Shown here: in pieces, positions 10,989-22,399 of the stretch
Position numbering within the stretch: position 1 is the stretch's first letter
Layout: every line of letters begins with the position of its first letter
NCBI GenBank assembly: GCA_043228905.1
Contig: JBHGNT010000011.1
Span: 5,022,001 to 5,086,000, forward strand
DNA from: Azolla caroliniana
Lineage: Eukaryota > Polypodiophyta
Direction of reading: 5' to 3'
Length of the DNA stretch: 64,000 nucleotides
Program-made: the position numbers and the translations under genes
Notes under the pieces: model-generated
Seen by the model: the letters and a program-made list of their open reading frames with translations, nothing else
Databases searched by the model: none
Told to the model about the DNA's origin: nothing

Positions 10989-12515
10989 TGTACACATAGT
11001 GATGCGCCATGTACTCATTGTATCCGAACCGCACAACAAGGTTCTTCTGGCGGGTAGATCGGTGTAATTGCTCATTAGCCAATGTTGAGGCTTTCTTAGC
11101 CGATGCGGACTTCACTCTCGAAGACCCATCATCACTTCCCTCAAAGTCATACTCCTGTCGATCCGACTCGTTCCTATCCGTGCCGTAATCCGACACCTTC
11201 TTTTTCCCTTTTTCCTTGCGCGTAAATCGTCTCCTTAGCTTCCTGCACGGGGAATGCATGACCGAGTCTCCACTACTCGCTGGCTCTTCTTTGGACTGGT
11301 CAAACCGACACAGTCATCCATTCGGTCCACTTAACCGAAACGAGATCGGACCCTCTTTGAGGGTCCCGATTTCACCCTCATCCGGAGGCACTTCAGCCTC
11401 GCTGACCTCATCCGTAGAGTTCGGATTGGAGTTGAGGTCCGGAGTCGGAGGCAAGTACCAGGACCCAGACTCGTCAAACACAATGTTGTGGCTTACGCGA
11501 GCTAGTTTGGTTCGGGGGTTATAGCACTTATATCCCTTCTGCTCGTTCAAATAGCCAGCTAAGATACACTTCTTGGCTTTTGCGTCCAACTTCCTCCGTT
11601 TCTCCTTCGGCACATGCACATACGCAATGCTCCCGAAAACTCTCAAGTGTCACAAATTCGGCTTTCTTCCGAAATACAGCTCATGCGCCGCCGACACTTT
11701 TTCTCCGATCAGATTTTGGATGTACACCGCGGTTCGTACTGCCTTGACCCAATAGAACGTGGGCAAGCTCTTTTCTTCCAGCATAGCCCACGCTGCTTCT
11801 ACAATCAACCGATTCTTCCTTTCGGCCACGCCGTTCTATTCTAGCGTATATCTACAACTGAATTCATGTCGAATTCCCATCTATTGCAGATACCCGTTGA
11901 ATTGACCGGAAAAGTACTCTTTTCCGCCATCCGACCGCAGGCACTTGATCTTTCTTCCTGTTTCCCTTTCGACGAAACTCATGAGGTCCCGGAAACAGTC
12001 GAAGACCTCATTCAACTTCTCAATGAGGTAGATCCACGTGGGCCGCGTATAGTCATCGATGAAGGAGACGAAATATCCACTCCCGCCAAGACTAACGTTT
12101 TGTGCCGGCCCCCATACATCGGAATGTATCAAGTCGAGCTTGTTCTGGCTCCAGTTATGGTCGTTAGGGAAAGGAAGTCGGTGTTGCTTCCCTTGTTGGC
12201 AGGCTTCACAAATTTGTGCCTTCCGGGCACAAAATTTGGGGAATCCGAACAACACCTATTTCGATTGCAGGTCCTGAAGCCATTGATAGTTGTCGTGGCC
12301 TATCTGCTTGTGCCATAAGTCGATATCCGACTCGACTTTTTGTCCTTTCACGAACATTGTGGTGCCACCGTCACTAGAGTCGAGGATAAACATCCTCCCG
12401 TCTCTGCGGCCTTGCGCAATAACCCGGCCGTCTTCCTCGATGAAGCACCCGAGATGAGTAAACCGAACTTGCATCACCTGGTCGACGATCTGTCCGACCA
12501 ACAGGGTGGCGAGAG
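10989..12515 (-). pseudogene. inverted COP-B fragment: GAG-pre-integrase, integrase and linker
   Basis: Read on the minus strand from 12515: LVGQIVDQ, the GAG-pre-integrase motif LWHKQIGHDNYQWLQ, the zinc pair CEACQQGKQ, then integrase core residues in LIHSDVWGP, FIDDYTR and LRSDGGKEYFS. After a broken stretch (about 11880-11650) it resumes as RVFGSIAYVHVPKEKRRKLD, followed by the integrase-RT linker to YNEYMAHHY. It stops before reverse transcriptase. Both ends are abrupt: gag of COP-A1 on the left and a (GA)n tract on the right. The same protein region occurs in COP-B1 and COP-B3. Confidence 0.8.

Positions 12516-12589
<74 letters not shown>
12511..12589. repeat. (GA)n microsatellite at a rearrangement junction
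   Basis: About 79 bp of almost pure GA. The inverted COP-B fragment lies to its left. The middle part of a COP-A LTR (TTGTTGTAACCACTAGGTGG) lies to its right, so the tract marks the breakpoint. Confidence 0.95.
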
Positions 12590-12590
<1 letters not shown>

Positions 12591-12647
12591 CAAGAAGCTT
12601 TTTTGTTGTAACCACTAGGTGGCAAAGATAGAGCTCAAGGTTGTTGT

Positions 12648-13226
12648 TGTTAGGATTTCGGTCCCTCCGGATGGGATATGAGTACCAGGCAACGGAAGAC
12701 CCGGTGAGAACCGGATGATATAGGCCCGGTGAGAACCTCTCACCGGATGAGGGGACATATATGTAAATACGTTCCAAAGAGCCCACTGGGGCTATATTTG
12801 TAAATAGCCCAAATTTCATATTAGTATAAATATGACCTAGGGAAAACTCTTATTGTAGTGTATCAATGTGTTGTCCTTATTGTGTATAGTGATATTTGTT
12901 TAACTGTTGTACAAAGCATAGCAGAGGGAAAGAGAGAGAGATAGAGAGAGACAGAGTGAGTCTCTGTTGTAACAGCCGCCAGGCAAAGATTGTGAGTACG
13001 AGGTCGTTGCCTCTGTGTTCCCTTGTTGTATTCCTCTCCATATAGTGATAGTTGGAGTTTGTGGACTCCCGTGGTTTTTCCCATTCAGGGTTTTCCATGT
13101 TAACATCCTGTGCATTCTCTTTCCGTTTGTGTACTTACTTCCATTTCCCATTTCTTTTGTGTTTGATTATCATAAAGTGATCTAAGCTTCGGTTATGGCC
13201 GAAGATTATTCTGCATATTCCTGTCA
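12648..13226 (+). repeat. solo COP-A-type LTR inserted in another COP-A LTR
   Basis: A complete LTR of 579 bp from TGTTAGG to CCTGTCA, with the COP-A TATA block (AGTATAAATATGAC near 12822) and GA-rich segment. It splits a second COP-A LTR. Left flank GTTGT and right flank ATTGC each differ by one base from GTTGC, the base order found in unsplit copies, so this is a decayed 5-bp target duplication. Confidence 0.75.
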
Positions 13227-13405
13227 ATTGCCTGCGAGTCTCCCATTGATTCCTCTCATAGTGATAGTTGGAGTCTATGGGCTCCCGTGGTTTTTCCCTT
13301 TTAGGTTTTTCCACGTAAACATACTATTTCATCTTATTTCCTGTTTTCTTTACTTCTTCCATTGAGTGTTTAAGACTCGGTTGTGGACGAGCACTATTCC
13401 TCACA
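13227..13405 (+). repeat. 3' end of the COP-A1 3' LTR
   Basis: It carries the terminal COP-A blocks (GATAGTTGGAGTCTATGGGC, TTCCACGTAAACAT, GCACTATTCCTCACA) and is followed at once by the right target duplication GATAG. Confidence 0.75.
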
Positions 13406-13410
13406 GATAG

Positions 13411-13790
13411 GCCCTATGGTCATGGTTGACAAGGTGAGTTCGCACGCAATGGAGGCGTCCGACAGGAGCAAAACCGAAGGAATAATTTGAAATGCCGACA
13501 ACAAATCTGGACGCTCCGGAAACAAGGGGAGTCAAGATGACAGGTCAAACCCGCAAGGAAGGGCCGGGACGGAATGGTGGTATTGTGGCAAAAAAGACCC
13601 CATGGTCGTGGTTGACGAGGTGAGTTCACACGCAATGGAGGCGGCCGACAGGAACAAAACCAAAGGAATAATTTGAAATGCCGACAGCAAATCCGGACGC
13701 TCCGAAAACAAGGTGAGTCAAGATGACACTTCAAACCGGCAAGGAAGGGCAGAGATGGAATGGTGGTATTGTGGCAAAAAAGGCCACCAA
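13411..13790 (+). repeat. 187-bp tandem duplication in COP-B1 gag
   Basis: The segment starting ATGGTCATGGTTGAC at 13415 recurs at 13602 (ATGGTCGTGGTTGAC), including the AATAATTTGAAATGCCGACA block and the Gly-Lys-rich codons before the zinc knuckle. The two copies differ at scattered bases. Confidence 0.85.
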
Positions 13791-16540
13791 GAGAGCGAGT
13801 GCTAGAAGAAGCACACCGATTCGAACAAATCCGGATCTCGCAAGGTAGGACAAGGGAGTCGGCAAAGCTCACACTACACCAAATGATCGGATGGATCTAG
13901 AACCAGAAAGACCAGAAATGGATTGGGCCCAGCCTTTGTGATGAAGCACAATGCTAATTCGATGAAGACAAGCACCTCAAAACCGAATGAGGTATGGTAT
14001 GTTGATTCCGGAGTGTCGAACCATATGACGAGCCACGAGGAATGGTTCTCTTACTTGGAGCAACCGGAACAACCAAAAGTCGTCGAAACCAGTGACAACA
14101 CCCCACATACCATAGAACATGTCGGTGAAGTTCTCTTAGACCACGCTAGATAGAAGGGGAAGTTGATGAACGTTCTACATGTCCTAACAATTGCAAAGAA
14201 TCTGTTGTCGGTTGGACAGATTGTTGACCAAGGGATGTAGGTCAAGTTCACACATCTTGGGTGCTTCATTGAAGAAGAAGGCAAAGTCATTGCACAAGGG
14301 AGCTGAGAAGGGAGGATGTTTATCCTCGAAACAAATGAGGTCGGAACCGCGATTTTTGCAAAAGGGAAAAAAGTCGAGTCGGATATCGACTTCTAGCACA
14401 AGTAGTTTGGCCATATCAACTTCCGGAAGCTTCAGGAGATGTAGTCGAAACATGTGGTTTCCGGATTACTGAAATTTGGTGGCTAGAAGGGCCAGATTTG
14501 TGAAGCTTGCTAGCTCGGGAAGTAGCATAGGCTTCTGTTCCCCAATGAGAAGAATTGGAGCTGACATTGGCTCGATTGCATCGATTTGGATGTGTGGGAA
14601 CCGACATAGAGCGTGAGCATGAGAGGAAGCAGTTACTTTGTAACCTTCATTGATGACTACACTCAACACATTGGGGTGTGCTTGATCATGAAGAAGAACG
14701 AACTCTTCTCCTATTTTCCGAAAGGTGAAGAGCCTTGTTGAACGGGAAACCGGAAGAAAAATCAATTGCCTAAGGTTCGATGGCAAAAAGGAGTACTTTT
14801 CCGACCAATTCTTGAGTTATCTGCAGAAGGAGGGAAATCAGCGAGAATTCTGTTGCAGATACACATCGAAGTAGAATGGTTTGGCCAAGCAAAAGAATCG
14901 AACAATAAAGGAGGCAATACAAGAAATAGTTGAAGAGAATCATCTACCGAAGTTCTACTGGGCCGAAGCGGCCCGGACAACCGTCTATGTGTAGAAGAAG
15001 ACATCTGCAAATGGAGGAGTGTCAGCACATGAGCTCTACTTTGGAATGAAACTGAATCTGGGACAGTTGAGGGTGTTCGACAGCATTGCCTATGTGCATG
15101 TGCCGAAGGAGAAATGGAGGAAGCTGGACGTTATAGCTGAGAAGTGCATTCTCGTCAGCTACTCGGACAAGCAGAAGGGTTATAAGTGTTATAACCCCCG
15201 AACCAAACAGGTCTAGGTCAGTCGAGATGTCGTGTTCGACAAGTCGGCGTCATCGTACTTGCCCTTATCTCCGATCCTCGACAACTCTATTCGGATCATT
15301 CAGGATGAGGTCAGTGAGGCTGAAATGCCTCCTAACGAAGATATAATCGAAGCTCTTGAAGAAATTCCAATCTCATTCCGACTAAGTGGGCTGAATGAGA
15401 AACTGAGTCGGATTGACCATACCAATGATGAGTCGGCGAGTAGTGGAGACTTGGTCGTGCACTCCTCGTGCAAAGTAGCGGTAGATGATGAAGATGACAA
15501 CCGTCTCTGTTTTGCTAGCGGTAGCCGTGACAAAGAAGTGGCACGTACATCAAATGGATGTAAAGAATGTGTTCCTGCAAGGTGAGCTTGAGGAACAAGT
15601 GTACATGGTGCATCCCCCTTTAATTTAGTCCATAATGAATACGTCGATTTTCTGCCGATTGAAGAAGTCCCTCTACAAATTAAAGCAAGCCACGCATGCC
15701 TGGAATCCGGAGATTACGCAATGATTATGTCGGATGGGGTTTGCCAAGTCGAAGTCAGACTCTTCACTTTTCATCTGGCAAGGTCGGAATGGGTCGGTTA
15801 GTATTTTACTTTACATTAATGATTTAGTTATCACCGGATCCGACCAAGAAGAAATCGGTCGCGTCAAGTCCAAGCTAGCGGCATCATTCGACATGAAGGA
15901 TCTGGGGGACCTTCATTACTTCCTTAGGATCGAAGTGATCCACACCCCCGAAGGTATATTGATCAGCCAACAACATTATGTGCTGAGTACGCTCTTCAAT
16001 TTTGGAATGACAAAGTGCAAGTCTGTCTCAACTCCTCTGGATAGGAATGTGAAACTTCGCCCCGACTAGTGAACGACATGTGATCCGAAACGGTTCCGAC
16101 AGATAGTCGAAGCCTGCTATATTTGACCATTACCCAGCCAAACCTTAGCTACCCCGTAGTACTGATTAGTCAATTCATGGTGTATCCAACTGTGTAGCAC
16201 CTTTAGTGCGCATGACGAATACTTAGGTATGTTAGTGGCACCAAGGACCGGGGGTTGCTATATCGAGCTGGTGTAGCCGGACAGTTAGTCGGCTACACGG
16301 ATGCCAATTGGGCCGGAAATGGACGAGAAGGTAGTGGAAGTTGATGCAAAGATGCAGGAACTAGACGGGTCATGGGAAGTGGGACCAGATAGATCAAGGA
16401 GCGTGAGCAAGGTAGGAAAACGGTCGGAGGAGCCGGAGGAAAGGATTGGCAGACACTGACACCATAATCCAACCTCAAGTTGAGCTTGAGGGAGCAAGCT
16501 CAACATGATTCGGATCGGTGTTCGGAATGGTGAGTCGGAT
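13411..16540 (+). pseudogene. COP-B1 gag end and pol (copia), degraded
   Basis: Continuation of COP-B1 after the nested COP-A1. In order: a zinc knuckle (WYCGKKGHQESECWKKH) inside a 187-bp duplication; protease VWYVDSGVSNHMTSH (about 14000, DSG motif kept); GAG-pre-integrase; a stop-ridden integrase core; RVFDSIAYVHVPKEKWRKLD (15070); a linker; and after a deletion the RT segment 15734-16069. There the usual YVDD is YIND (LLYINDLVITGSD), followed by MKDLGDLHYFL. A shredded RNase H (QLVGYTDANWAG, about 16285) follows. Most of the RT fingers are gone. More than ten stops make it inactive. Confidence 0.8.
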
Positions 16541-16544
16541 TAGT

Positions 16545-16878
16545 GTCGAGATCTTAATGTAACCAGTAGGCCGTTAGAGGTCTACAATCCTAGCCTAGTA
16601 CGTAGACATATTTTTAAGAGTCAGTGTGAGTAGCTCGGTACGCGCATTGAAGTACATGTTAGTACTTCTATCAGTCCTTTTAAGGACTTGTATAAAAGTG
16701 CTCACTGAGAAATTGTATGTACAGAGTATTCATTATTTTGAAATTGAGGTTTTGTTGTCTTACTCTCTCTATCTATATCTTACTCACACACCTACTCTGT
16801 GTATTCCATTCTTTGTGTTTTCTGTTGCTATCCGGTTGAGCCAGTTGAGGTCTGTTTAGCTTCCGCATTATCTTTTAC
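16545..16878 (+). repeat. probable COP-B 3' LTR
   Basis: It follows the RNase H remnant, starts about TGTCGAGATC and ends about TCTTTTACA. It has a TATA box (GTATAAAAGTGC at about 16691) and a CT-rich downstream half. No second copy is present in the window, so the ends are estimates. Confidence 0.4.
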
Positions 16879-17598
16879 AGTTATGTACATATTCCAGATG
16901 AGAAGAGATAGAAGCTCGATCCTAAGTTGAAGAGATGTATCCTCGTAGGGTACTCACTTGAATAAAAGGGGTACAACTCTTTAATCCATCCACCCGAAAA
17001 GTTCGAGCAAGTCAGGACGTCGTCTTCGACGAGTCGGCATCATGGTATGGACCAACGAGGACTACGACTCCAACCCCAGTCGACCCGAACTCAGACAACC
17101 AAGAGATAGAAGAGGACGATAAGTTGAGGCATATGTTTGAAGAAAATCCAACTACAACGAAGTTGAGTGAACCTAAAGAGCTTTTGAGTGATTGAAGCAC
17201 ATCTCGTCTAAGTCCGAAGATGGACAAAGGGGAGGTGAAAATACCGGAGTATGAAGATCTGGACGAATGGAGTTAAGACAACCACTCACTCGATATTGAG
17301 TTCAAAGGCCTTGATGCCCCTATTATCTAGACGAATGGAGTTAAGAAAGCCATAAACGCCGCAAACGAGAAACCCGAGAGAAGGTGGCGAGAGTTTGAGA
17401 ACTAGAAACTTTTTCGGAAACAACGGTCAAGGATCTATGATGGGTCGAAGCCATGAATGAGGAAATGTAGGCACTATGCAAGAACGAGACATGGGATCTC
17501 GTCCCCCAATCACCACACAAGAAAGGTCAAATATAATGTTGATGGCTCAGTCAATCACTAAAAAGCACGACTCGTAGCAAAAGGATACAACAACGGGT
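16879..17598 (+). pseudogene. COP-B-like pol fragment (integrase end to RT start)
   Basis: Shattered reading frames give YVHIPDEKR, KLDPKLKRCILVGYS, then a linker and the start of RT (VDGSVNH, RLVAKGYNN). It stops at about 17598, where AT-rich DNA begins. It has many stops and small indels. Confidence 0.6.
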
Positions 17599-18432
17599 CA
17601 TTTAGAACAAGTAATATGTCACATTCCTTTATTGATCAATACATGAGATGTCAAGAATTACAATTTTTTAACAAACTTTCAAGAATGTATCACGCATGGG
17701 CACATGACTTTTAAAAACATCAATCAAAAACTCAGTTAATATTATCAAGATTTCAAATTTAACATATATTTTCTCAATTCATACACATATTTAGCCAAAC
17801 ATTCGCTTGGATTACGAGAATGCTTTCAACTATCATTGTAATATGCTTCATTTTACATAATGTAGAATTTGAATCCAATTGAACAATTTTAGAAACACAA
17901 TTTTAATGTTATATTTCTCTCTAACTCCTATAAAGCTTGTTATATTAAATGAGCAAATTGCATTTTTGGGTATAATTTGACACATATTCACAAGTGAATA
18001 TCACATTATATACCTCACATGCTCAAAAACTTCTATGAACATTATATCCCAATCATATATGAACAACCTAAATGTAAGATCAAGTGAGCAACAATGTTGA
18101 CTTAATATTATTTTGTACACTTGAAACTAAATAACCAAGATTAAAGAGCTCAGAAATCCTTGAATAAAGCTAAATTCAAGTATATTAATAAAGAAAAATT
18201 TATAACCAACATTTGTCATACAATCGATAAGTTCATCATCATCTATTCAATAAAAATTATACTTAACAACCACATACTTTGCGAGTCAACCAATACAAAT
18301 ATATGATAGAAAATTAAAGTTTACAAACCCATCAAATAGTGTAAAGAAATGGTACTCAAACAAAATAATCTTATATTCCAAAAGAAGTTTAGTGTTACAA
18401 TTTTATAGCTACAAATACAAACTAATATACAA
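17599..18432. other. AT-rich stretch without a recognisable gene
   Basis: No frame here looks like protein. It lies on the 3' side of the ParB-methyltransferase pseudogene and could include its 3' untranslated region and the left end of whatever element carried it. I found no inverted repeat matching the right side. Confidence 0.5.
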
Positions 18433-20737
18433 TCACTCCATTAGGAGGTTCGGAACAGGCTGCTCTACAAGATCAGCTGACAGTAATGCTGCATCAACAT
18501 GTTCTGTCTCCTCACCTGAACCTTGTATATGATCAGAACCCGATGCATCTTCAAGGTCGACAAGGTCGACTCCTTCCTCGTCTATAGGTTCCATTGGCTC
18601 TCTAGAGCCCATCTGAAACATCTTTGTTTCGTTGATATGCTTTGCCCCAACCTCTTAGTCCTGGTCGGGAGAATCCCAAATACCTTGGATCCTCATCTTA
18701 ATAAAATTGACTTGGTCAGGGTCCTTTTCTAATGTGACGAAGTTCCTAAACAGTTTAAGAGCACATGCAGTCGTGTTCCTGAATAAACAATTTCACACAT
18801 ACAAAAGTAAGAAAATAAGACAAGAAATAATATTTCATTTTTAAAAAAAATTGATGAAACTTATGAGCTTACCTGTTCCAGAAAATAAGTCGAGAACCCT
18901 ATCATCAAGGTTCGAGAACAACTCGACCAATCGATTAATCAATCACTCGGGCTTTCAATAAGGGTTTACTAAACTCTTTTCGCCAGACACACGTGGCACA
19001 ATTTCTTCGTTACAACTAGGCACATGATATAGTTGACAATGTTCCGCTCATTAACATGTGCCTGAGCCTTCTTCTTAGAAATTGTGTCATAGTTGCCCAC
19101 ACACATGTGCTACACAATGCTCACCATTCGGTCACCCGGGGTATGAGTTATGTTCGTTTTAACCCTATCGTATAATTGAATTGAAACAAGTTAATAGATA
19201 TGTAGTAAGCAACATAGAATTCATACATTAAATATATAGTAACATAATGCTTACCAATGCATATGTTCGGTGGCATGGCATCTCGACTTCAATGCAGTCG
19301 TGACCGATAACGCCTGACCCATACACTGAAATATAACAATATGCCATAATGGTGCCAGGGTGAGCTCCGCAAAGTCCTTAACCATCTTCTCTATTTGCGG
19401 ATATTTGTATGGCACATCGTCGTATGTCAAGCCTGATATTCTGAAGCCATACGATATATCCGCCATGAGCAATGTATAATGTCTCTTGGGTAATATGTCA
19501 AGCATATTACCCACATCACCATTATATACACTATAATACAATTATCGAAAAGGATCACTCTTGTGCAAAAAGATTTTTATAGTATCTGAGTCTTTAGGCA
19601 CCTCGAGCTCCTTTCCTTTTGTCATCCGTTTCTCGTATTTAGCTCGTTCCAAATGGGTGAAGAAGGCACTAGGTATGCCCTCATTGCTGTCACTATTCTT
19701 CTTTGAACGAGGTGGTTTCTATATTTATAAATTTTGTAAGAAGAAACCCATTATCCAATAATCAATTAATATTTGTAGAACATACATACCCATTCTCTAA
19801 ACACGATAAAGAATTCTTCAAGAGCCTTGTAAGATGATGTTTTTGGGCAAGATTGCTCCACTTCTTCCCACGTAGACAGGGACAATTTTTCATCATCAGC
19901 TCTTGAATCTTCATATACACCTTATGGCCAAAAAACAAAAGAAACTAAAATTAGAATAAAGAACAAATCAACAAAACAATCAAATCAAAATGATACATGC
20001 ACATAGATGACTCACTTTTGAAACTCTGTGACCATTTCATAAAGGCTTAACTCCTTCGCAGCCACTCTTGATAATACCGATATCAATAATCTGTCATCCT
20101 TAATTCCTTGTAGTGACCGCCAAGGATGTAGCTTCATATCTTCGGCTAACTCTTCAATTACTAAGTCACTTTTACGTGACTTAGACTTCATCTCCACTTG
20201 TGGGTTGAGCTTAGCCTTCTTTGATTTTTGACCCTTTATTTCTTTACACTCCCACATACTAAAAATGCGATCTTGGAGGTTCCACACCTCCCCTATTCTA
20301 AAGGAAACTTGAAACCATCAATCATATTTTATCAGGCCTTCAGACTTGGTGCTTTCATCACCTGTTATCCCCACTTCAAGCAGACATTGTCGTTGCAATC
20401 CAGGATGCAGCCGAGGACCAAATTTTTGTAGCGCATCAAGGTACTCGTGATGGAAGAACTTGATGCGCTCGATACATGACATGTTTTGTCTATAGTAATT
20501 ATTGTTGTTATGATCCCAAGCTAACAACTTGGCTTCTTCATGTGTAAGGCCTGCATTCACTTCACATTCTGCATACTTGAAGAAAGGGGTAAGAGGATAC
20601 TCCTTGACCAGTTGACGTCGGGCTTCAGCAGAGTGGGATCCTCCAATCATATAGTATGTGTAGTCATCTTCCGAATTGTACTTGAAGTCAGCAACTGTAG
20701 GGCATTGATCTGGGTCGACCATTACTAAGAATGCCAC
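18433..20737 (-). pseudogene. ParB-like domain fused to a permuted bacterial/phage-type DNA amino-methyltransferase, six exons
   Basis: I read six minus-strand exons with GT...AG introns: 20737-20362, 20292-20016, 19920-19790, 19718-19255, 19164-18873 and 18778-18433. Exon 1 has the ParB/Srx-like pattern YYMIGGSHSAEARRQL followed by LTHEEAKLLAWDHNN. Exon 4 has MADISYGF at the place of the catalytic DPPY motif IV. Exons 5-6 give KPE, RVLDLFSGTG, NTTACALKLFRNFVTLEKDP, the SAM-binding motif I (DxFxGxG) with its usual downstream acidic residue. Motif IV before motif I is the order of beta-class N6-adenine/N4-cytosine methyltransferases. ParB-methyltransferase fusions are known in bacteria and phages. 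The tail (exon 6) is acidic. Lesions: TAA in exon 4, TAG/TAA in exon 5, frame slips at exons 2/3 and 5/6, and Ser for Pro in motif IV. There is no clear ATG, so upstream exons may exist. Confidence 0.7.
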
Positions 20738-21195
20738 TACAGTCGCAGTGCATTGAGTTCCCGTTGAAAGCAGTACTCATTCAACAGGAACGCATCAAGT
20801 TCCCATTGAAAGAATACTACTTTCAACGGGAACTCGATGCAGTGCATCAAGTTCCCGTTGAGAAAAGAGAGGCGATCGTGTCTCTCTTTGAACTAGATAC
20901 AATGTGCAGTGATCCTAAGATTATCGGCACAGAACAGAAGCGGTTCTTGAATTGATCACACGACATTACGTAAGATTACAACTTCGAGAACTTGTTCGGG
21001 ATTGATTAGAGGAAACCCTATTCTGGATCTTTTCCGAGTCCGATCTCCACCTCCCCTAACCCACTGAAGATGGTAGCGATGGGAAAGATTCTAATTTGGA
21101 ATCGTGTATGGGTAGTATGACGCTGTGAAAATAAAGGGACACCTCTTTCAACAGAACTCGATGCACTGCTAGGAGTTCCCGTTGAAAGGGATATA
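20738..21195. repeat. cluster of palindromic GTTCCCGTTGAAAG motifs
   Basis: The motif TGCATCAAGTTCCCGTTGAA or its complement occurs at least five times between about 20745 and 20865, and again as a pair at about 21148-21190. The best palindrome is 20824-20860: arms CAACGGGAACTCGATGCA and TGCATCAAGTTCCCGTTG with one mismatch. It lies immediately upstream of the first recognised exon of the methyltransferase pseudogene. Confidence 0.8.
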
Positions 21196-21688
21196 CCTCG
21201 ATTATGGAAGGAAAAAATGAATAAAACAAAAAAGAATCTTCAAGGAATCTTTTGGAATCTAAAATGTTGGGTTGGAAAACATACCTAGCAATTTTCTTTC
21301 CCTTGTTCATGTTAATGTTGGAGATGTTGACTTGATAGGGGAGGCGAAAACTCCACGATTTTGGTTGCGAAGTGCTCTTCTTCTGCTTGAACGTGATAAT
21401 GAGAAATAGAAGATGACTTCCCTTTATATAATTTTTATTTTGTATTTTCAAAAATATTTTTAATTATTTAAAAAAAAAATAGAAAATATGTTTTTGGACA
21501 TGGTGCTTATTATAGAACCAAGCTTGTGCCTATTTTGGACATTGTTGTTGTTACTTAGCCTTGAGCAAAATGTCGTCAAAGTCGAGTGAAAATTCTCTAT
21601 TTTGTATTGAGCTTGTTATATTATTTGATAACACCTTATTCTCAATTGAGGAATATAGCCATGTTAATAATAAAAGGTACCATGTTAA
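21196..21688. other. stretch without a recognisable gene
   Basis: I see no convincing gene here. The left half has scattered short frames and the right half is AT-rich. It separates the palindrome cluster from the solo LTR. Confidence 0.5.
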
Positions 21689-22315
21689 TGACAGGAACAC
21701 ACGCTCCCTAAGCACAACGCTCGACCACAACCGAGGCTAGGATCAAACACAGAAAACGGATACTGAACGCACGACACAGTGAAGAGAAGAGTACACAGGA
21801 TGTTTACGTGGAAAACCCAAACTAGGGAAAAACCACGGCAAGCCCACAGGCTGCAAACTATCACTATGTTACAATGTACAACAGTAAAGCACCGAAGCAA
21901 CGACCTTGAGCTTTCTATCTCTGCCATAGGCGGCAGTTACAACAGAGGCAACAACCTCTTCCTCTCTCCCTCTCTGTACACATTTACACGCTCTAATCTT
22001 GCACCAACAAGAATAGCAACAATAATCATCAGTTTCTCTGTTTGCCCTAAGTCATATTTATACTAATATGACTTTTCGGCTATTTACATATATAGCCTCG
22101 ATGGACTCTCAGAAACATATTTACGAATATGTCCCTTCATCCGGTGAGCACTTCTCACCGGGCCTTCACCATCCAGCTCTTGCCGGGTACTCCTCATCCG
22201 GTTCCCACCGGGTCTTCCGTAGCCGGGTACATGTCATCCGGTTTCGGCCTCGGCCGAGTTTGCTCATCGACACTGTTCTTCTCACTTCCCATCCGGAGGG
22301 ACTTGTTTCCTAACA
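21689..22315 (-). repeat. solo COP-A-type LTR, minus orientation
   Basis: 627 bp, reading on the minus strand from TGTTAGGAAACAAGTCCCTCC (22315) to CCTGTCA (21689). It has the COP-A TATA block (complement CATATTTATACTAATATGAC near 22055) and the GGTTTTTCC/ATGTAAACAT-type blocks. Flanks GTTAA and ATTAA match at 4 of 5 bases, a decayed target duplication. Confidence 0.75.
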
Positions 22316-22399
22316 ATTAAGACCAACGACGATCAAGAGCAAAGCTCGACGTCAATTTTTTCGATAGAGCCATTAAACTTAGGTAAAACAAGATATATT

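Larger units (their letters stand above)
8828..13405 (+). mobile_element. COP-A1: rearranged copia element nested in COP-B1 (target duplication GATAG)
   Basis: The complex starts TGTTGG at 8828 and ends CTCACA at 13405, with GATAG on both sides (8823-8827 and 13406-13410), as expected for a 5-bp LTR-element target duplication. Parts in order: 5' LTR (8828-about 9165 and 10435-10669) split by a LINE-like fragment; a short, internally deleted gag; an inverted COP-B fragment; a (GA)n tract; a 3' LTR piece split by a solo LTR (12648-13226); and the LTR tail 13227-13405. No pol of its own remains. The COP-B1 gag reading resumes directly after the right GATAG. Confidence 0.75.

Noticed and set aside
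12374-12625. Long Ser-Leu or Arg-Glu repeats in frames across (GA)n tracts (also near 52269-52583)
   Set aside because: They are direct translations of the dinucleotide repeat and run into unrelated LTR sequence.
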